Shown here: piece by piece, positions 9,540 to 20,714 of the stretch
How the letters are laid out: each line of letters begins with the position of its first letter
How positions within the stretch are numbered: the stretch's first letter is position 1
NCBI GenBank assembly: GCA_944472135.2
Contig: OX235270.1
Coordinates: forward strand, 131,855,632 to 131,919,631
Source: Trichobilharzia regenti
Lineage: Eukaryota; Platyhelminthes; Trematoda; Strigeidida; Schistosomatidae
Length of the DNA stretch: 64,000 bases
Reading direction: 5' to 3'
Position numbers and translations under genes: made by a program
The notes under the pieces: model-generated
What the model was told of the DNA's origin: nothing
Seen by the model: only the letters and a program-made list of their open reading frames with translations
The model's database searches: none

Positions 9540-10800
9540 ACATCAGTGTATTCATTGATATCAGAATAGAACTTGTGCACTGTGGTAGGCTATAATTCCA
9601 TTATGGCTAATATTTATTTTGATAAAATCTTACAGTGTTATACAGTAATATTTTTTTGACGTTTCGTGCACAATTTATTGCTCATAATCATATCACCTTG
9701 ATGTCGACTGGGCTCTCAATCGCTCCATAAACAATTTTCATTTGTCATATTTTCAGACAGATATGGACTTAAAATCTGTGTAAACTACCAATAGTGCTGT
9801 TGATAAGCTAACCTTTATCAGTCCGTACCTAATGTGATTTTCCTAGTTATTCGATAATTCAGTACTCTGCCTAACCTGTAAGTGCTGACGAAAAACACAA
9901 ATTAAAAAGACTTAGTTGTTAAGGAAATTTGCTCTTGTTAGCAGTGTATTTGAATAAAATAATAAGGTCAAGATTATCCAAGGGAAAAAGGCTAGAACTT
10001 ATCTAAAGAATATGACTGTATTACAAACTCAAAGAATGTGTGTGTGTGTGTGTTGACAGTACAAGGGAAAAGCGCAAATCGGTGTTGGAACTAGTCCGTA
10101 TATGTTCACATTGAAAAAGTCTTAAAATATTGGAAAGTAAACTACAGAATGTGTCCCTCTTAAAGTTTGGTGGGATACCGGAAACTTTCGATCATGGCAG
10201 GTGACTGTGAGACAGATACTGATTCGATTAGGAGAATAGACCAAGTGGAAGACTGGAACTGCAGTACTATCCGTTTGATGTTGACAGAGACCGACTGCAT
10301 CCGATTTATGGGGTTCTTTGGTTGCACTGCAATGAGAAAAATAATGTTAGCACGACAGAAAAGAAAACTTTCAATCCAGAAACTTATCAGAAGCAGAATA
10401 GACACAATGGATATATATATATATGTATATCACCAACGTATAAAATGAAAAGTGAGTAGAAACCAAGTGTATGGAGGTCCGTAATTAGGGTTACAGTATA
10501 TCGGAAATACAACAGTTAGATGGAAGGTTAAACATTGGTCTAGTTGATTAAGTCTTAAAACATTGGGAACTGCACTACATCTGAAGGGATGGAGTCGGAA
10601 TATGTGGAAAATACTTAGTTGGTGAGACCTCTAAATGTGAGCTTTCAGTGAAGTACTGAAACTACCAGTAGCTTGTGAATAGTCCTTTTTATTTCTAAAT
10701 TAATATACTTTAAAGTGACTCGCTGAGATTGCGTTCGTCTGAAAAAAGAATGTGACAAGTCGATAGCACAATGGGTGTATGTGTATGAAGTCTTAGTTTT
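9540..10800. other. No recognisable gene
   Basis: AT-rich sequence with a short (TG)n run at about 10,036-10,052. Complementary overlapping frames at 10,160-10,448 have no recognisable motif. Confidence 0.5.
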
Positions 10801-10815
10801 GGCAGCTATAGCCCG

Positions 10816-10818
<3 letters not shown>

Positions 10819-10870
<52 letters not shown>
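10819..10870. repeat. (AT)n simple repeat
   Basis: An uninterrupted AT dinucleotide run of about 52 bases, self-complementary. Confidence 0.95.
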
Positions 10871-10872
<2 letters not shown>

Positions 10873-10879
10873 TAGGGCG

Positions 10880-11400
10880 CACTGAAGATACTTTGACAAA
10901 TTTGGGCAAATAACTATGAGACCCACTTGTGTTTTCGATGCTTTTTCTACCCAAAATAGGATGCAACCATTTTAGCGGAGTAGTACATAAATGGTCACAT
11001 CATCTTATGAATTCAATCTGGAAACACTAATCTTCATAACATTAGAATGTTAGGCAAGGAATGCTAATGTTAATATCATACAAGATATTAGGAAGTAAAA
11101 CGCTTTTCCTATATAAATAACATTAGGGAATTTATGAAGGAAAAGTTTAAAAGCCTGGTTAGTGTGATAGGTAAACAGCGGAACATATGGCACAGGCTGA
11201 AATAATGACGTCCTTTGCATTCACTAGTCAGCATTCAAATGGAGAAACTAGATGTGTAACGACTTGTCATAATCAGTATCACAATGACAAGATAAACTTA
11301 CGAGTGAAGATTTTGGATAAATTATTTGAAGTCAAATTTTGAATAATCTGGAAGTTGTTTGAACATAAATAGTATGACGAAAGTAAAGGAGTTTGTGTGA
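10880..11400. other. No recognisable feature
   Basis: No gene-like frame or recognised repeat on either strand. Confidence 0.5.
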
Positions 11401-11404
11401 TCAT

Positions 11405-12100
11405 GAACTTGCAATGGTATATAATTCCTCAGAGTTATCAGCCGCAGTATTCATTACTTAACATTAGATGCTAACTCTCACTGCTTGAATAGCCTTTTTT
11501 AACTGAAGGCTTTCGGTCAAACTCCCACGCCATTTCGCATGCAGTTGTGTTACATTCGGTAGTTCATGAACGATTCCTAGCTGGTTAAGCAATCATCCTT
11601 CCTCTACGATTCTGGTTCCGAAATATACTTTGTAGGTGAAGACTTGTAGTACCCCCATACCAACTGTAAACATGCTTTTTAATCTAATTTGTATACTTGT
11701 ATTATATGTGTATACAGACCGATTTTATATGTACTTCGCAAACATTTGTCAATTTACTGTTGAACATTACCTTGACACATTTTCGAATTTGACTACTGCT
11801 ATAATACACAATCGTACTCTTCGCAAGTGCCTTTTGATTTACGTTGTGGGCGTCGAGTAGCCACAACGTAATTCAAAAGGCACTTGCGAAGAGTACGATT
11901 GTGTATTATAGCAGTAGTCAAATTCGAAAATGTGTCAAGGTAATGTTCAACAGTAAATTGACAAATGTTTGCGAAGTACATATAAAATCGGTCTGTATAC
12001 ACATATAATACAAGTATACAAATTAGATTAAAAAGCATGTTTACAGTTGGTATAGGAGTACTACAGGTGAGCCCGACGCGATATTGTTGACCCCGACGCA
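11405..12100 (+). mobile_element. Ty3/gypsy LTR copy carrying a palindromic insertion
   Basis: The left part, about 11,405-11,640, matches the gypsy LTRs at 20.7 and 17.9 kb in the same order: ATAATTC at the start, GATGCTAACTCTCACTG, then a block like CTGAAGGCTT[TC]CGGTCA, then TTCCGAAATATA. The right part resumes near 12,067 with GGTGAGCCC, which is also near the end of the other LTRs. In between lies a large inverted repeat. LTR limits are approximate. Confidence 0.6.
11643..12066. repeat. Near-perfect ~420-bp palindrome (inverted repeat)
   Basis: The arm 11,643-11,856 is repeated in reverse complement at about 11,862-12,066 with only a few mismatches, for example near the outer ends (CCCCCATACC against CTCCTATACC) and at the inner end (GATTTACG against GAATTACG). 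The spacer is only about 10 bases. As a result both strands encode the same peptide (T-P-I-P-T-V-N-M-L-F-N-L-I-C), which is a consequence of the palindrome and not evidence of a gene. Confidence 0.9.
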
Positions 12101-12211
12101 TCATTACACTTGCTGGATTATTTTAAACTCTAACTTTATCGGATCTATATACATATAGTAGACATTTCGGACTCATTCTTGTGCTTTCTCATCGCACAAC
12201 TTGCAGTAATC

Positions 12212-12290
12212 TGTGGTAAGTGTAGAGGTAAATAATTCCCCAAAATTATTGACCACAGCAATCACTCACCATTGGATGCGGACCACCACT
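12212..12290 (+). mobile_element. Gypsy LTR 5' fragment
   Basis: GGTAAATAATTC followed by AAAATTAT[TC]GACCA and an ATGC/TTGC-GACC block matches the start of the gypsy LTR fragment at 35,710-35,775. It is cut at about 12,290 by an (AAT)n run. Confidence 0.55.
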
Positions 12291-13107
12291 AACAATAATA
12301 ATAATAATAGTATATTCTCATTTTGTACATGAGGGACGCCAGTTTACAGACATCATCAATATGATAAATTAGATATGATAAATTACATGTACGATTAGCA
12401 ATCATACTCAATAATAATGTTGTTTTAATAAAATACATATTTTTTCCTACCTGTGTAGGACACACCAAATGTACAGGCATGTATAAGCATTATTTAAATT
12501 CCATAAATTCGGTTTATGGTTAAATTACATGGTTGCTGACGTTTTTGTCTTTGGTTTGTGGAAACAATATGATAACCAGTCATTCAATGGAGCACATCAT
12601 GAAATATAGAAATATTGTCTTCGCATTAACAAAAAAACCCAAGTATGTTTTGGATGGATTAAAGATACTTGGGAAAAAATAAATCTTGAAGTAATTCCAC
12701 AATATAACTTAGGTGTGTACAAGTCCGAATCTCATTTTTGATTTATATCCAAATTGGGTAATAAGAAAGCTATTTTTACAGATACGATCAGTTATGTTAT
12801 AAGTTACAATCGTGACGTTTTATTACAAATTGATACTTTTCCATTGGTATAAGAGTATATTCCACAAATGTAAACCAGGTTGCGTCGTGGGGAAAGTTAA
12901 TTCGTTATTAACTAGGCAACTGAAAGATATGGGACCAATAATGTTTGCAGATAATTTGTCATTGTAAATGGTCAAATATCCACATTATTCATTCTCATTC
13001 AAAAAGTCAAATGGAAGCTGAAATGGTGAGAGAAAAAAAGAAGACAAACAACAGCAACGCAAAAGAAAGCAACGGGAGTCCTTAAGGAGTGATTAATAAA
13101 TTTATAC
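12291..13107. other. Retrotransposon-like tail then unassigned sequence
   Basis: (AAT)n at 12,292-12,310 looks like the tail of a minus-strand non-LTR element. The 63-codon frame at 12,289-12,480 may be its decayed end. Nothing recognisable follows up to 13,107. Confidence 0.35.
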
Positions 13108-13252
13108 ATGTCTGTCTCTGTTTTCGACATAGAACTTTGCACAAATGTGCGGAAGTTCAAGTCGCCACACTCCGTGTAGCACGCGAAGCAAGAGAAGAAA
13201 GTACAAGAAAAGCATAATAGAAACAGTGAGCAGAGGTGTGAGACAAAGGAGT
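13108..13252 (-). mobile_element. 3' untranslated fragment of the RTE-like family
   Basis: Almost identical to 8,230-8,366, from GTTTTCGACATAGAACTT to GTGAGACAAAGGAGT. The (GTCT)n tail is degenerate. It ends abruptly at 13,252, where the CR1-type element begins. Confidence 0.7.
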
Positions 13253-13418
13253 CTCATATATATTCTGTTTTGTAACTGTGGTTATTTTGGTACACAAACT
13301 AACTAGTCCCGTTATGCTAACTTTTATATTATGTGTAAACTAATATTACTGTCCTGTGTAGAAATGTTAATCATCTAGTTCCAATAATATTAAAATTTAT
13401 AATTGTAGTTTGTTGTAA

Positions 13419-16406
13419 CTACACGTTTAAAGAACTTAAAATATCTATGTAGGGTGAAAAAGAAGGTGTAAGAGTCAGGCGCAAAAGTGCATTGTCATCT
13501 TTGAGTAGTCTGGTGACTGAGGAGATGAACACTGGAAGTGTGTTTGCATCGCGCACATTAGCTGGTAGTCTATTCCAAATGACTGAAAACTTATTTAAGA
13601 AGAAGTTGTACCGCACGTAAGTCTGACAGTGCTCCATAGCAGCTAGGTTGTGATGATTTCTAAGATTGTAACTGATGACAGCGGTAGGTTTAGTTATTGG
13701 CTCGGAGGAATGCAAGAGAAGATTAGTTAGCTTATAGTAAAAGATAAGGTTTAGCTTAAGGCGTCTTTTCCAGAGGGGTTCTAATCTTAGTCTTCGCATC
13801 GCTCATGGTATTCCAGACCACTTTCTAAACCAAGAGTTCTTGAGGTAAACTGCCGTTGCACTCCCTCTAATTTAAGCTTGTCATTTTGTCTTAGTCCGCT
13901 AAGAATAAACGGGCAGTATTCTAAGATAGGTCGGACACATACTTTGTATAATAAAACCCTAGTTTCACAACAAAAGAAATTGCGTGTTATGCATCCTATC
14001 AGCCTTCGCGTTTTACGTCTGGCATAATCAGTCTGTTCAGCGAACGTTAGGTTACTAGAGTATCTAATACCGAGATCTACGACTGAGTTGAGCTTAGCTA
14101 GTTTTCGCCCATTTATTTCAAGAGTTAGATCAAGGTTACTGTTGCCGATACAAATCCAGCCGCATTTGTCAATGTTAAAATTTAGACAGGATTCAGCACA
14201 CCATGTTGCGAGGCTACTTAGTTCAAGATGTATTTTAGTAACCATATCGCTTAATTCATGAGTGTAGCAGGAGTAGACGACTTTGAGGTCGTCAGCATAT
14301 AGGAATGGTTTACCTGAGGTGAAGCACTTGCAAATGCTGTTAATGTAAACTGTGAATAAAAGTGGACCTAGGACACTACCTTGCACGACCCCACTTGAGA
14401 TCTGCCTAGGATGAGACAATACAGATCCAACTTTGGTTATTTGTACCCTGTTGCTTAGAAATGATTTTAACCAGTTCAGTAATGGGTTGCGAATTCCACA
14501 AGAGTACAGCTTCTCAAAGAGAATACTGTGAGATACCATGTCAAATGCCCTAGATATATCGAAGTAGAGAACAACGACTAGCTTACGTGCTTCGCGACTA
14601 CTAGTGATGCAGTTGAAAAAGTCGAAGTGGCAAGTAACGCAGGATCTATTTTTGAGAAATCCGTGTTGAGACCTTGTAACAAGATCTTCCCTAATTAGGT
14701 AGTCTGACAATTGATCTTTTACAACTTTCTCCATGATTCGTGAGATAACTGGGGTTATATTTATGGGTCTGTAATTGCGGACGTTTGCCCTATCACCAGA
14801 TTTGTAATGTGGAATTATGAAGCTAGTTTTCCACTCACTAGGGTAAGTGCCAGTGTCCATAGATATTGAGAAGAATTTAAGAAGTAACAAGGGTATATCA
14901 CACCCACTGTTTTTGAAAATTATCGAAGCGAGGCCATCCGGTCCCGTACTAGTGGAAGGTTTAAGGCTTTTAATTGCTTGTACTATTAACTGATTAGTGA
15001 ACACAATGCTTTCAAGGGAAGAGATAGTAAGGGGGGCGGTTTCACCAGGCATATGTGTTTCTAAACTAAAGTTTGCAAACCAATCACTGAAAGTTCACAG
15101 ATAGTGGCAGGTTCATTGTAGATTACTTTGTCGTGAAGTAAGTATGGGATTTCCCTCGCCGACTGCATTCGTTTTTTAAGAAGTGCCGTTAAGTTATAAA
15201 CTTTGGAGGTACTTTCAAGTGCCGTTAACTCTTCGTCGAGGTCCTTTTGAGAGCGTAGGCGCTTGATAGATTCAAGAGACTCGTGGATTGAGAGCAATAG
15301 TGATATGTCCTTAGTGGAATAGTACTGTTTCTTCAGTTTCCTTAACTTATTACGGTGTGCCCTTGGAATATATTCAGTTCGGTGTCTACTTAATTTCACT
15401 ATTTTCTTTGGAGCAACTGTATCTAGACAAAGGGTAACATTCCTGTAAAACAGGGTTACTAAGGCCTCCAGGGAGTCAGTGGTAAAATAGTCATCCCATT
15501 GACAGAGTCGAATAAGTTCTTGGACTAATCCCCAGTCTGTATATTTGTAACTACGACATATTGTGCTTCCTGAGTCTTGTTTGTTTCCTGTATTTAGTGG
15601 TGAGAAAGGCAGAGAGCAGAGTACCATTCTATGGTCACTACTGGAAAATCGATTACCAACATAGTGGATACTGGGATTGTGTCATGACAAAAAACAAGGT
15701 CCAACATGTTGTCACCACGAGTAGGTGTCTGGACGTGTTGTTGCCATCCATAACAGTCTATAGTGGCAAGTAATTCGTCGAAGCGTTGGGGGCCGGAACT
15801 AGTTAGCCAATTGACTTCTGGAAGATTGAAGTCCCCTGCAATTATTTTGTAATTAGCACTAAACGAGGATGCGTGTGCAAACGATTTAGCTAATAACGCA
15901 TCAGTTTCTTTTGTTGCGCTTGGTGCTCGATAAACACAGCCTATGAGAAGTTTGTACTTATCTCCATGTAAGACAACCCAGAGTGAGTCAGGTACATTAT
16001 TCATTGTTTCATCTTCCACCTTACTGACTACAAATGAGCTATGTATATATATGAGACATCCTCCACCACGCTTGCAATCTCTGTTTGCACGGTGTACAGT
16101 GTAATCATCGATACCTATATGCACATCAAGTACAGAGGATGAGCACCATGACTCAGTAATCAGAGCTACAGTAGGCTTGGCGACTAATAATAATGTCCTT
16201 AGTTCAGATATCTTATTGATTAAGGAACGTGCATTAATTAGCAATATCGTGAATAAGTCACGGGATACTACAAACTGGCTTAAAATGTCACCATAACCTA
16301 AATCTATTTGTGCGTCAGCACCGCAAGAATTTATGAATGAAAAGGAGGTCGGACTGGGTGTCTGTACATCGGAGTTGGTGTGCAATGAGGTGGTCCTAGG
16401 TGCCAT
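13419..16406 (-). pseudogene. ORF2 endonuclease-reverse transcriptase of the CR1-type element, frameshifted
   Basis: ORF2 starts at ATG 16,406, in the -1 frame relative to ORF1. The endonuclease (16,406-15,594) shows I-N-A-R-S-L-I-N-K, A-L-I-T-E-S-W, K-R-G-G-G, C-V-Y-R-A-P-S and G-D-F-N-L-P-E-V-N-W. The S-D-H motif falls at a frame change near 15,620. A linker segment (15,627-15,061) and the RT (15,052-13,787) follow, with G-P-D-G-L-A-S-I, Y-R-P-I-N-I-T-P, G-V-V-Q-G-S-V-L-G-P and the catalytic Y-A-D-D at about residues 252-255 of that segment. The C terminus (13,799-13,419) has L-E-P-L-W-K-R-R-L-K-L-N. At least three frameshifts make it inactive, although all catalytic motifs remain readable. 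Confidence 0.85.
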
Positions 16407-17800
16407 GGGTCGTACCAGTGATTCGGGACACCTGGAAAATTTACCATGTGTTCCTGGATATAAGGGTAGTACAGGTTGGGCCTAGGTTGACGGTTAAAAG
16501 GCATAGCATCAAAAGGTCTACCCATCCAACTGCTATTCGTCATACCGGTATACACCTTCGGGTTGTTTTTATAACTTAAAGGGAATTGTGAAGGAAGGTG
16601 CTTTGGCTGCAAGACTTTAGGAGTCTTGGAGCCTGACTTTCTATAAGGTGGAGCATGCGGAACACCTCCAGATATACTTATGTTTCGAGAGGAGTTTTTC
16701 GTAACAAGTGATGGTTTGTTGGCATTCTTACTCTCAGCAGGCTTATTGAATACAAAGTATTCTTCCCCATCATTAGTCTCAACCCTGCGAAATTTGTTCA
16801 TCGTGGTGAGGTTACTACGTTTGGGGGGAAATTTCTTAGAACAACTTGCAGAAGTTCTAGTCATTTTAACATCTTTCGATGAGGCTTTATTTACAGGGGT
16901 ACTGGTATCTAAATCAGTTCCTAGTTCCATTGGCAGGTGTGGTTGTTGTGTAGTTTGCTGAATGCTAGTTTCAGCACTAGGTGTCTGTTGCTGTGCACGA
17001 TCCTTATTTGGTAAATCAAAGCTAGAGGAGGTGACCAGGTTATTACTACGCATTATTCTGCGCTGACACGGTGTTTTATCCTGAGCTACGGTTATAGACT
17101 TATAACTGCTATTCAGTCTTAAGTGATCCTGACATTTAGTAAACTTACTAGCATCAAGGGAATTACTGAATTTAAAAATGATTGGGCAATTAGCCTGGTT
17201 AGACTTTTTACGAAGTCGTTTGCATTCACATGGAACACTAGCCATGCCGCAACAAATCAGGATTTTGTGTCTTACAGTTTTCAGGGGCAGAGAATCTGGG
17301 ACGTTGTAAACTATAGCTTGGTGAGAAGAGGTTATACGCTTCATCACCTCCGTAGCCAAGCAGTCAATCAGATTTTCAGCTTTATTTAGGTTGTCTGGAG
17401 ATATTTTAGGATGTCTTTCTAAAAGACAGGCTATTGGGTCTAAATTCAAAAGCTTATTTTGAGTTACATCCAGTAAACACTTAACCTGGCCAATATCAGA
17501 ACGGCTCTCCGTGGTATTTGAGATTGGCAGTGACATACTATCAAACTGATCTAATTTTTTCTGAATTTCACTTACTTGCCTCTGCATATCTTTCAAAAGG
17601 AGGTTTAGTTTACAGAACTCAGAGTTCTCTAACAGAACATCTTTCACCTGTATCACAGGAGTGAGATCTGCACTCAAACCATTTTGAGAGCTAGTAGTTG
17701 ATACTGTATTACCAGGCGGTAATGCAGTTATAACCGAATTTGAGCCACTATCTAAAACAATTGTGTTTCTACGAACACGTTTTTTAGAGATTTGGACCAT
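16331..17800 (-). CDS. ORF1 protein of the CR1-type element
   Basis: 489 codons, uninterrupted. In CR1/jockey elements ORF1 is a nucleic-acid-binding protein that packages the RNA. The N-terminal third holds a low-complexity stretch and a probable helical segment (L-L-K-D-M-Q-R-Q-V-S-E-I-Q-K-K-L, about residues 67-82). The middle (about 135-250) contains C-K-R-L-R-K-K, then C-P-I-I-F-K-F, then D-K-T-P-C-Q-R-R. The same landmarks appear in the ORF1 at 58.85 kb (V-L-R-L-R-K-K, C-P-V-L-F-K-F, D-L-T-S-C-Q-R-R), which shows they are conserved. The C-terminal half is basic and rich in S, P and Q, ending in a P/H/Y-rich tail. No zinc knuckle is seen. The ORF1 stop lies 76 bases inside ORF2. Confidence 0.75.
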   Translation of the reverse strand: MVQISKKRVRRNTIVLDSGSNSVITALPPGNTVSTTSSQNGLSADLTPVIQVKDVLLENSEFCKLNLLLKDMQRQVSEIQKKLDQFDSMSLPISNTTESRSDIGQVKCLLDVTQNKLLNLDPIACLLERHPKISPDNLNKAENLIDCLATEVMKRITSSHQAIVYNVPDSLPLKTVRHKILICCGMASVPCECKRLRKKSNQANCPIIFKFSNSLDASKFTKCQDHLRLNSSYKSITVAQDKTPCQRRIMRSNNLVTSSSFDLPNKDRAQQQTPSAETSIQQTTQQPHLPMELGTDLDTSTPVNKASSKDVKMTRTSASCSKKFPPKRSNLTTMNKFRRVETNDGEEYFVFNKPAESKNANKPSLVTKNSSRNISISGGVPHAPPYRKSGSKTPKVLQPKHLPSQFPLSYKNNPKVYTGMTNSSWMGRPFDAMPFNRQPRPNLYYPYIQEHMVNFPGVPNHWYDPWHLGPPHCTPTPMYRHPVRPPFHS

Positions 17801-17885
17801 AATTTCAAGAATTATAAGACAATAAGCAGTAAATAAATTTCAGAGCAAAAATGTCACCAATTCCGAACCTACCGCTAAAGTTTAA

Positions 17886-18229
17886 GTCGACTTGTTTAGC
17901 TGAAGGCTTCCGGTCAGGCATCCCCGCCATTTGGTATCCCGTCGTGTCACGTGCGTGCACTATCATTAGCCAGCTAAGCGTTCGTCTGACGGCTTGTTTT
18001 GGTCCCGAAATATATCACGTAGTTTGAACGATCAGATATTGTCTTTTCCTTTGCTTTTGGTACGCGAGAATTAGTAAGCTAGAAGTTGCTGAACAAGATG
18101 TCCGTCAACTTCTAAACCGGTGAGCCCAACCGCGAACTTCATCCACGATAAATCCGCAGATAACCCCGGTGAGTTCGTTCCATTTTGTATTTGTTCTTGT
18201 ACCATATATTATTCGACATAATTTTCGCC
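17886..18229 (+). mobile_element. Ty3/gypsy LTR and leader (element 1)
   Basis: The sequence from GACTTGTTTAGCTGAAGGCTT through GGTCCCGAAATATATCACG and TTGCTTTTGGTACGCG to CGGTGAGCCCAACCGCGAAC parallels the second gypsy LTR at 20.7-21.2 kb. The ATG of gag follows directly. The start of the LTR is cut by the CR1-type element. Confidence 0.65.
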
Positions 18230-18598
18230 ATGAGTGATCTTAGTCCCAAGGTCATTCGTATCCGCACAACTCCTAAAACCATTCAGCTCGTACCATACTG
18301 GCCAGGTAATGTTGAAACGTGGTTTTAGATAACTGAAGCAGATTTTTATGAACATGGAATAACTGATCACCGTTCACAGTTGCTTGCAGTTATTCACGCC
18401 CTACCGTGGGAATTCAGCAAGTACGTAACGTCATGGATGTTGAGTCCCGAGGTAAGTAACTCGTACGAGTTGCTCAAAGCATCCCTCCTCAGGAGAAACG
18501 TTCTCACGGACTGACAACGTCTGGATGAATTATTTCGTAACATCGAGTAAGATCAGTCAGCCGTAGGCATACTGGCAAGAATAAGAGAGGTTATTGGC
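18230..18598 (+). pseudogene. Gypsy gag, element 1, truncated
   Basis: Starts M-S-D-L-S-P-K-V-I-R-I-R and continues with W-P-G-N-V-E-T-W-F, E-F-S-K-Y-V-T and L-L-R-R-N-V-L-T-D. This is the same gag as at 21.2-21.7 kb (W-P-D-N-V-E-S-W-F and L-L-R-R-N-V-L-A-D). In-frame stops occur after W-F, near the L-T-D block and further on. It breaks off in R-E-V-I-G at about 18,598, exactly where Penelope-like sequence begins; the second copy reads on with Q-R-H-F-D-E-G. Confidence 0.75.
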
Positions 18599-20095
18599 TT
18601 TCGCTGTTGCAACAGCGAAATGGCTAGTGAAGCTCCTAAAGCCTCTGCATAATAAAGTGGTAAAACATAGCGTAAACGGCAGTTTTGAATTTGTTGAAAA
18701 AATAAGAGATCTTAATGTGAGGGACAAGTTTATGATATCTTTTGATGTATCCTCCTTGTTCACCAATGTAACGTTAATAGAAACAGTGGATTTTATATGT
18801 GAGGAGATCACCACACGAAACATAGACATCGGCATTTCTATATCCACCTCGAAGGAACTTATTTTAAGATGTACAATGAATGTTCATTTCGTATTCAATA
18901 AGGAATATTACACACAAATTGATGGTGTAGCTATGGGTTTTCCATTAGGCCCAATCCTAGCTGATTTTTTGCTCGCTAAACTAGAGAATGGATCATTGAA
19001 AGGAATAATTAATGACATGGATTTCTACTGTCGATATATGGATGATACATTTGTGGTTATGAAAGATGAGAATGATGCAATGAACATCCTTGACAAGTTT
19101 AATGATGCCCATTCAGCAATAAACTTTACCATAGAGAAAGAAAGTAATGACAGTATCTCATTCCTAGACGTCTTCATGGTAAGGAGAGAAGATGGCACAC
19201 TAAGAAGTGTGTATAGGAAGCATACAACAACAGGTCAGTACACTCATTTTTTGAGTTTTGTGCCTTTGAAATATAAACGTAACCTCGTGAATTGTCTGGC
19301 TCATAGAGCTAGGTTAATCTGTTCAGACGACTGCCTCAATGAGGAGCTTAAGATTATTAGAAAATTACTTAGAAAAAATGGCTATCCAGATAAATTCATT
19401 GAGAAAGATATAAATTCAGCTCCAAGGAGTGTCAGTATGACCATAGTCCCGAAAAAACCAATGTTCATAAAATTGCAGTTCCTCGGTGACAACATCAGCG
19501 AATTAATAACACAGCGCCTGAAGAATGCAGTTAAAAGAACTTATTATGCAGCAGAGGTACGTTGTCTCTCTACAACCACACCTATTTCATGTTCGAGTAA
19601 TAAGGATAAACTACCTAAATTCGTCTCCTCTGTGTGTATCTACCAGTTTGACTGCAGCTGCGGAGCCAGCTACATTGGGCGTACAACTAGGCAAGTTCAT
19701 CGTCGTATTTCCGAACATCATCCAACGTGGTTAAGTAAGGGACAAAAAGATCTATTCGTAGCTCTATTTTAGCCCACCTCGTTGATACTGAGCATAAGAT
19801 TGGTGTTAATACAGCACTGAAAATTATTTATCGCATTCCGACTTATCTTAATTTTGCTCTGAGAGTTCGTCTTCTACAGACGGCTGAGGCGATTGGCATT
19901 CACCTGAAGAAGCCAAGTCTATGTGTACAGAAAAAATTTGTACAGCCACTTTCCCTACGGTGGCCATCGTCACAAGAATGGATAAACAGGACTGCGTCAC
20001 CCCTTCCCCCTAAACCTATAAAATTATATTTGTCTAAATTATTTATTTTATTTATTTTGGCCACTTTATCTTTAATTTACATGTTATCCTTGTAA
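18599..20095 (+). pseudogene. Penelope-like reverse transcriptase with GIY-YIG endonuclease
   Basis: Penelope-like enzymes join a telomerase-like RT to a C-terminal GIY-YIG nuclease. Here the main frame (to 19,772) has S-F-D-V-S-S-L-F-T-N-V-T, D-G-V-A-M-G-F-P-L-G-P-I-L-A-D-F, the catalytic Y-M-D-D-T-F-V-V and S-F-L-D-V-F. The nuclease start follows: Y-Q-F-D-C-S-C-G-A-S-Y-I-G-R-T-T-R-Q. A frameshift near 19,745 moves the rest into another frame (I-L-A-H-L-V-D-T-E-H-K-I and onward to about 20,095). Compared with full-length family members the region before the RT fingers is absent. It is therefore a truncated, frameshifted copy with its RT core intact. Confidence 0.85.
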
Positions 20096-20305
20096 AATTA
20101 ATTTATTCTATCCATTTCTACCTTTTAAATCTGTATTGATTTTCTTCGTTAACTATTAACCCATTGACACTGTTTAATTATTGTTAACAAACTTATCGCC
20201 ACTTGATTGGCAAACTGTTGTACTGTAATTAAAATGCTATATATATTAGATTAGAGCCAAAGATGAGGATCTAATTGAAAAGTAAATAATTCTTCGCTCA
20301 ATCTT
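18599..20305 (+). mobile_element. Penelope-like element, 5'-truncated
   Basis: Begins with a perfect 22-base palindrome at 18,599-18,620 (TTTCGCTGTTG and its complement). It carries an RT and GIY-YIG coding region to about 20,095 and an AT-rich 3' region to about 20,305, where gypsy LTR sequence resumes. The N-terminal part of the protein is missing. Confidence 0.75.
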
Positions 20306-20309
20306 TCTG

Positions 20310-20425
20310 TTTCCCGAAATATATCACGTAGTTTGAACGATCAGATATTGGCTTTTCCTTTGCTTTTGGTACGCGAGAATTAATAAGTTAGAATTTGCTG
20401 TATAGGAGATTCCGTCAACTTCCAA
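20310..20425 (+). mobile_element. Gypsy LTR fragment next to the Penelope-like element
   Basis: TCCCGAAATATATCACGTAG through GGTACGCGAGAATTA to GTCAACTTC is nearly identical to 18,009-18,113. It probably represents the 3' LTR remainder of gypsy element 1 or a separate fragment. Confidence 0.6.
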
Positions 20426-20714
20426 AGACCTTTCTTGAACTTTGTTTGTCTGCGTGTAGAATAATTACATTTTCGTCACTAGATTAGACAGATGAGTTAG
20501 CTGACAGAGTCCGCGAGTGTAGAATGGCAATTAACATTGAAAAATGTGTATAGTTTACTGAATTCTATAGGCCATGTAGTCCACGGTCGGAAAATAAAGT
20601 CAAAGCTTTTACAGACTACCTGTTTACTGTCTTATTTAAGAAACTACGTTGAATTTACAGGTTGCTGCACCACCGTCGCTGCTTCGCTGGAAATTGTGCC
20701 ACGGTAGGGCGAAC
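20426..20714. other. No recognisable feature
   Basis: Sequence between two gypsy LTR pieces, without a protein frame or known motif. Confidence 0.4.

Larger units (their letters stand above)
13253..17885 (-). mobile_element. CR1-type non-LTR retrotransposon, nearly full length
   Basis: A minus-strand element with a 5' leader (about 17,801-17,885), ORF1 (17,800-16,331), ORF2 in several frames (16,406-13,419) and a short 3' untranslated region down to about 13,253. Its organisation matches the plus-strand element at 58.5-64 kb. It lies between an RTE-like 3' fragment on the left and a gypsy LTR on the right, so the flanks do not form one simple interrupted sequence. Confidence 0.8.

Noticed and set aside
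10819..10870. AT run as a replication origin or promoter
   Set aside because: A plain dinucleotide repeat with no gene next to it.
11636..12104. Two similar peptides on opposite strands as a conserved gene pair
   Set aside because: They are the same sequence read from both arms of a palindrome.
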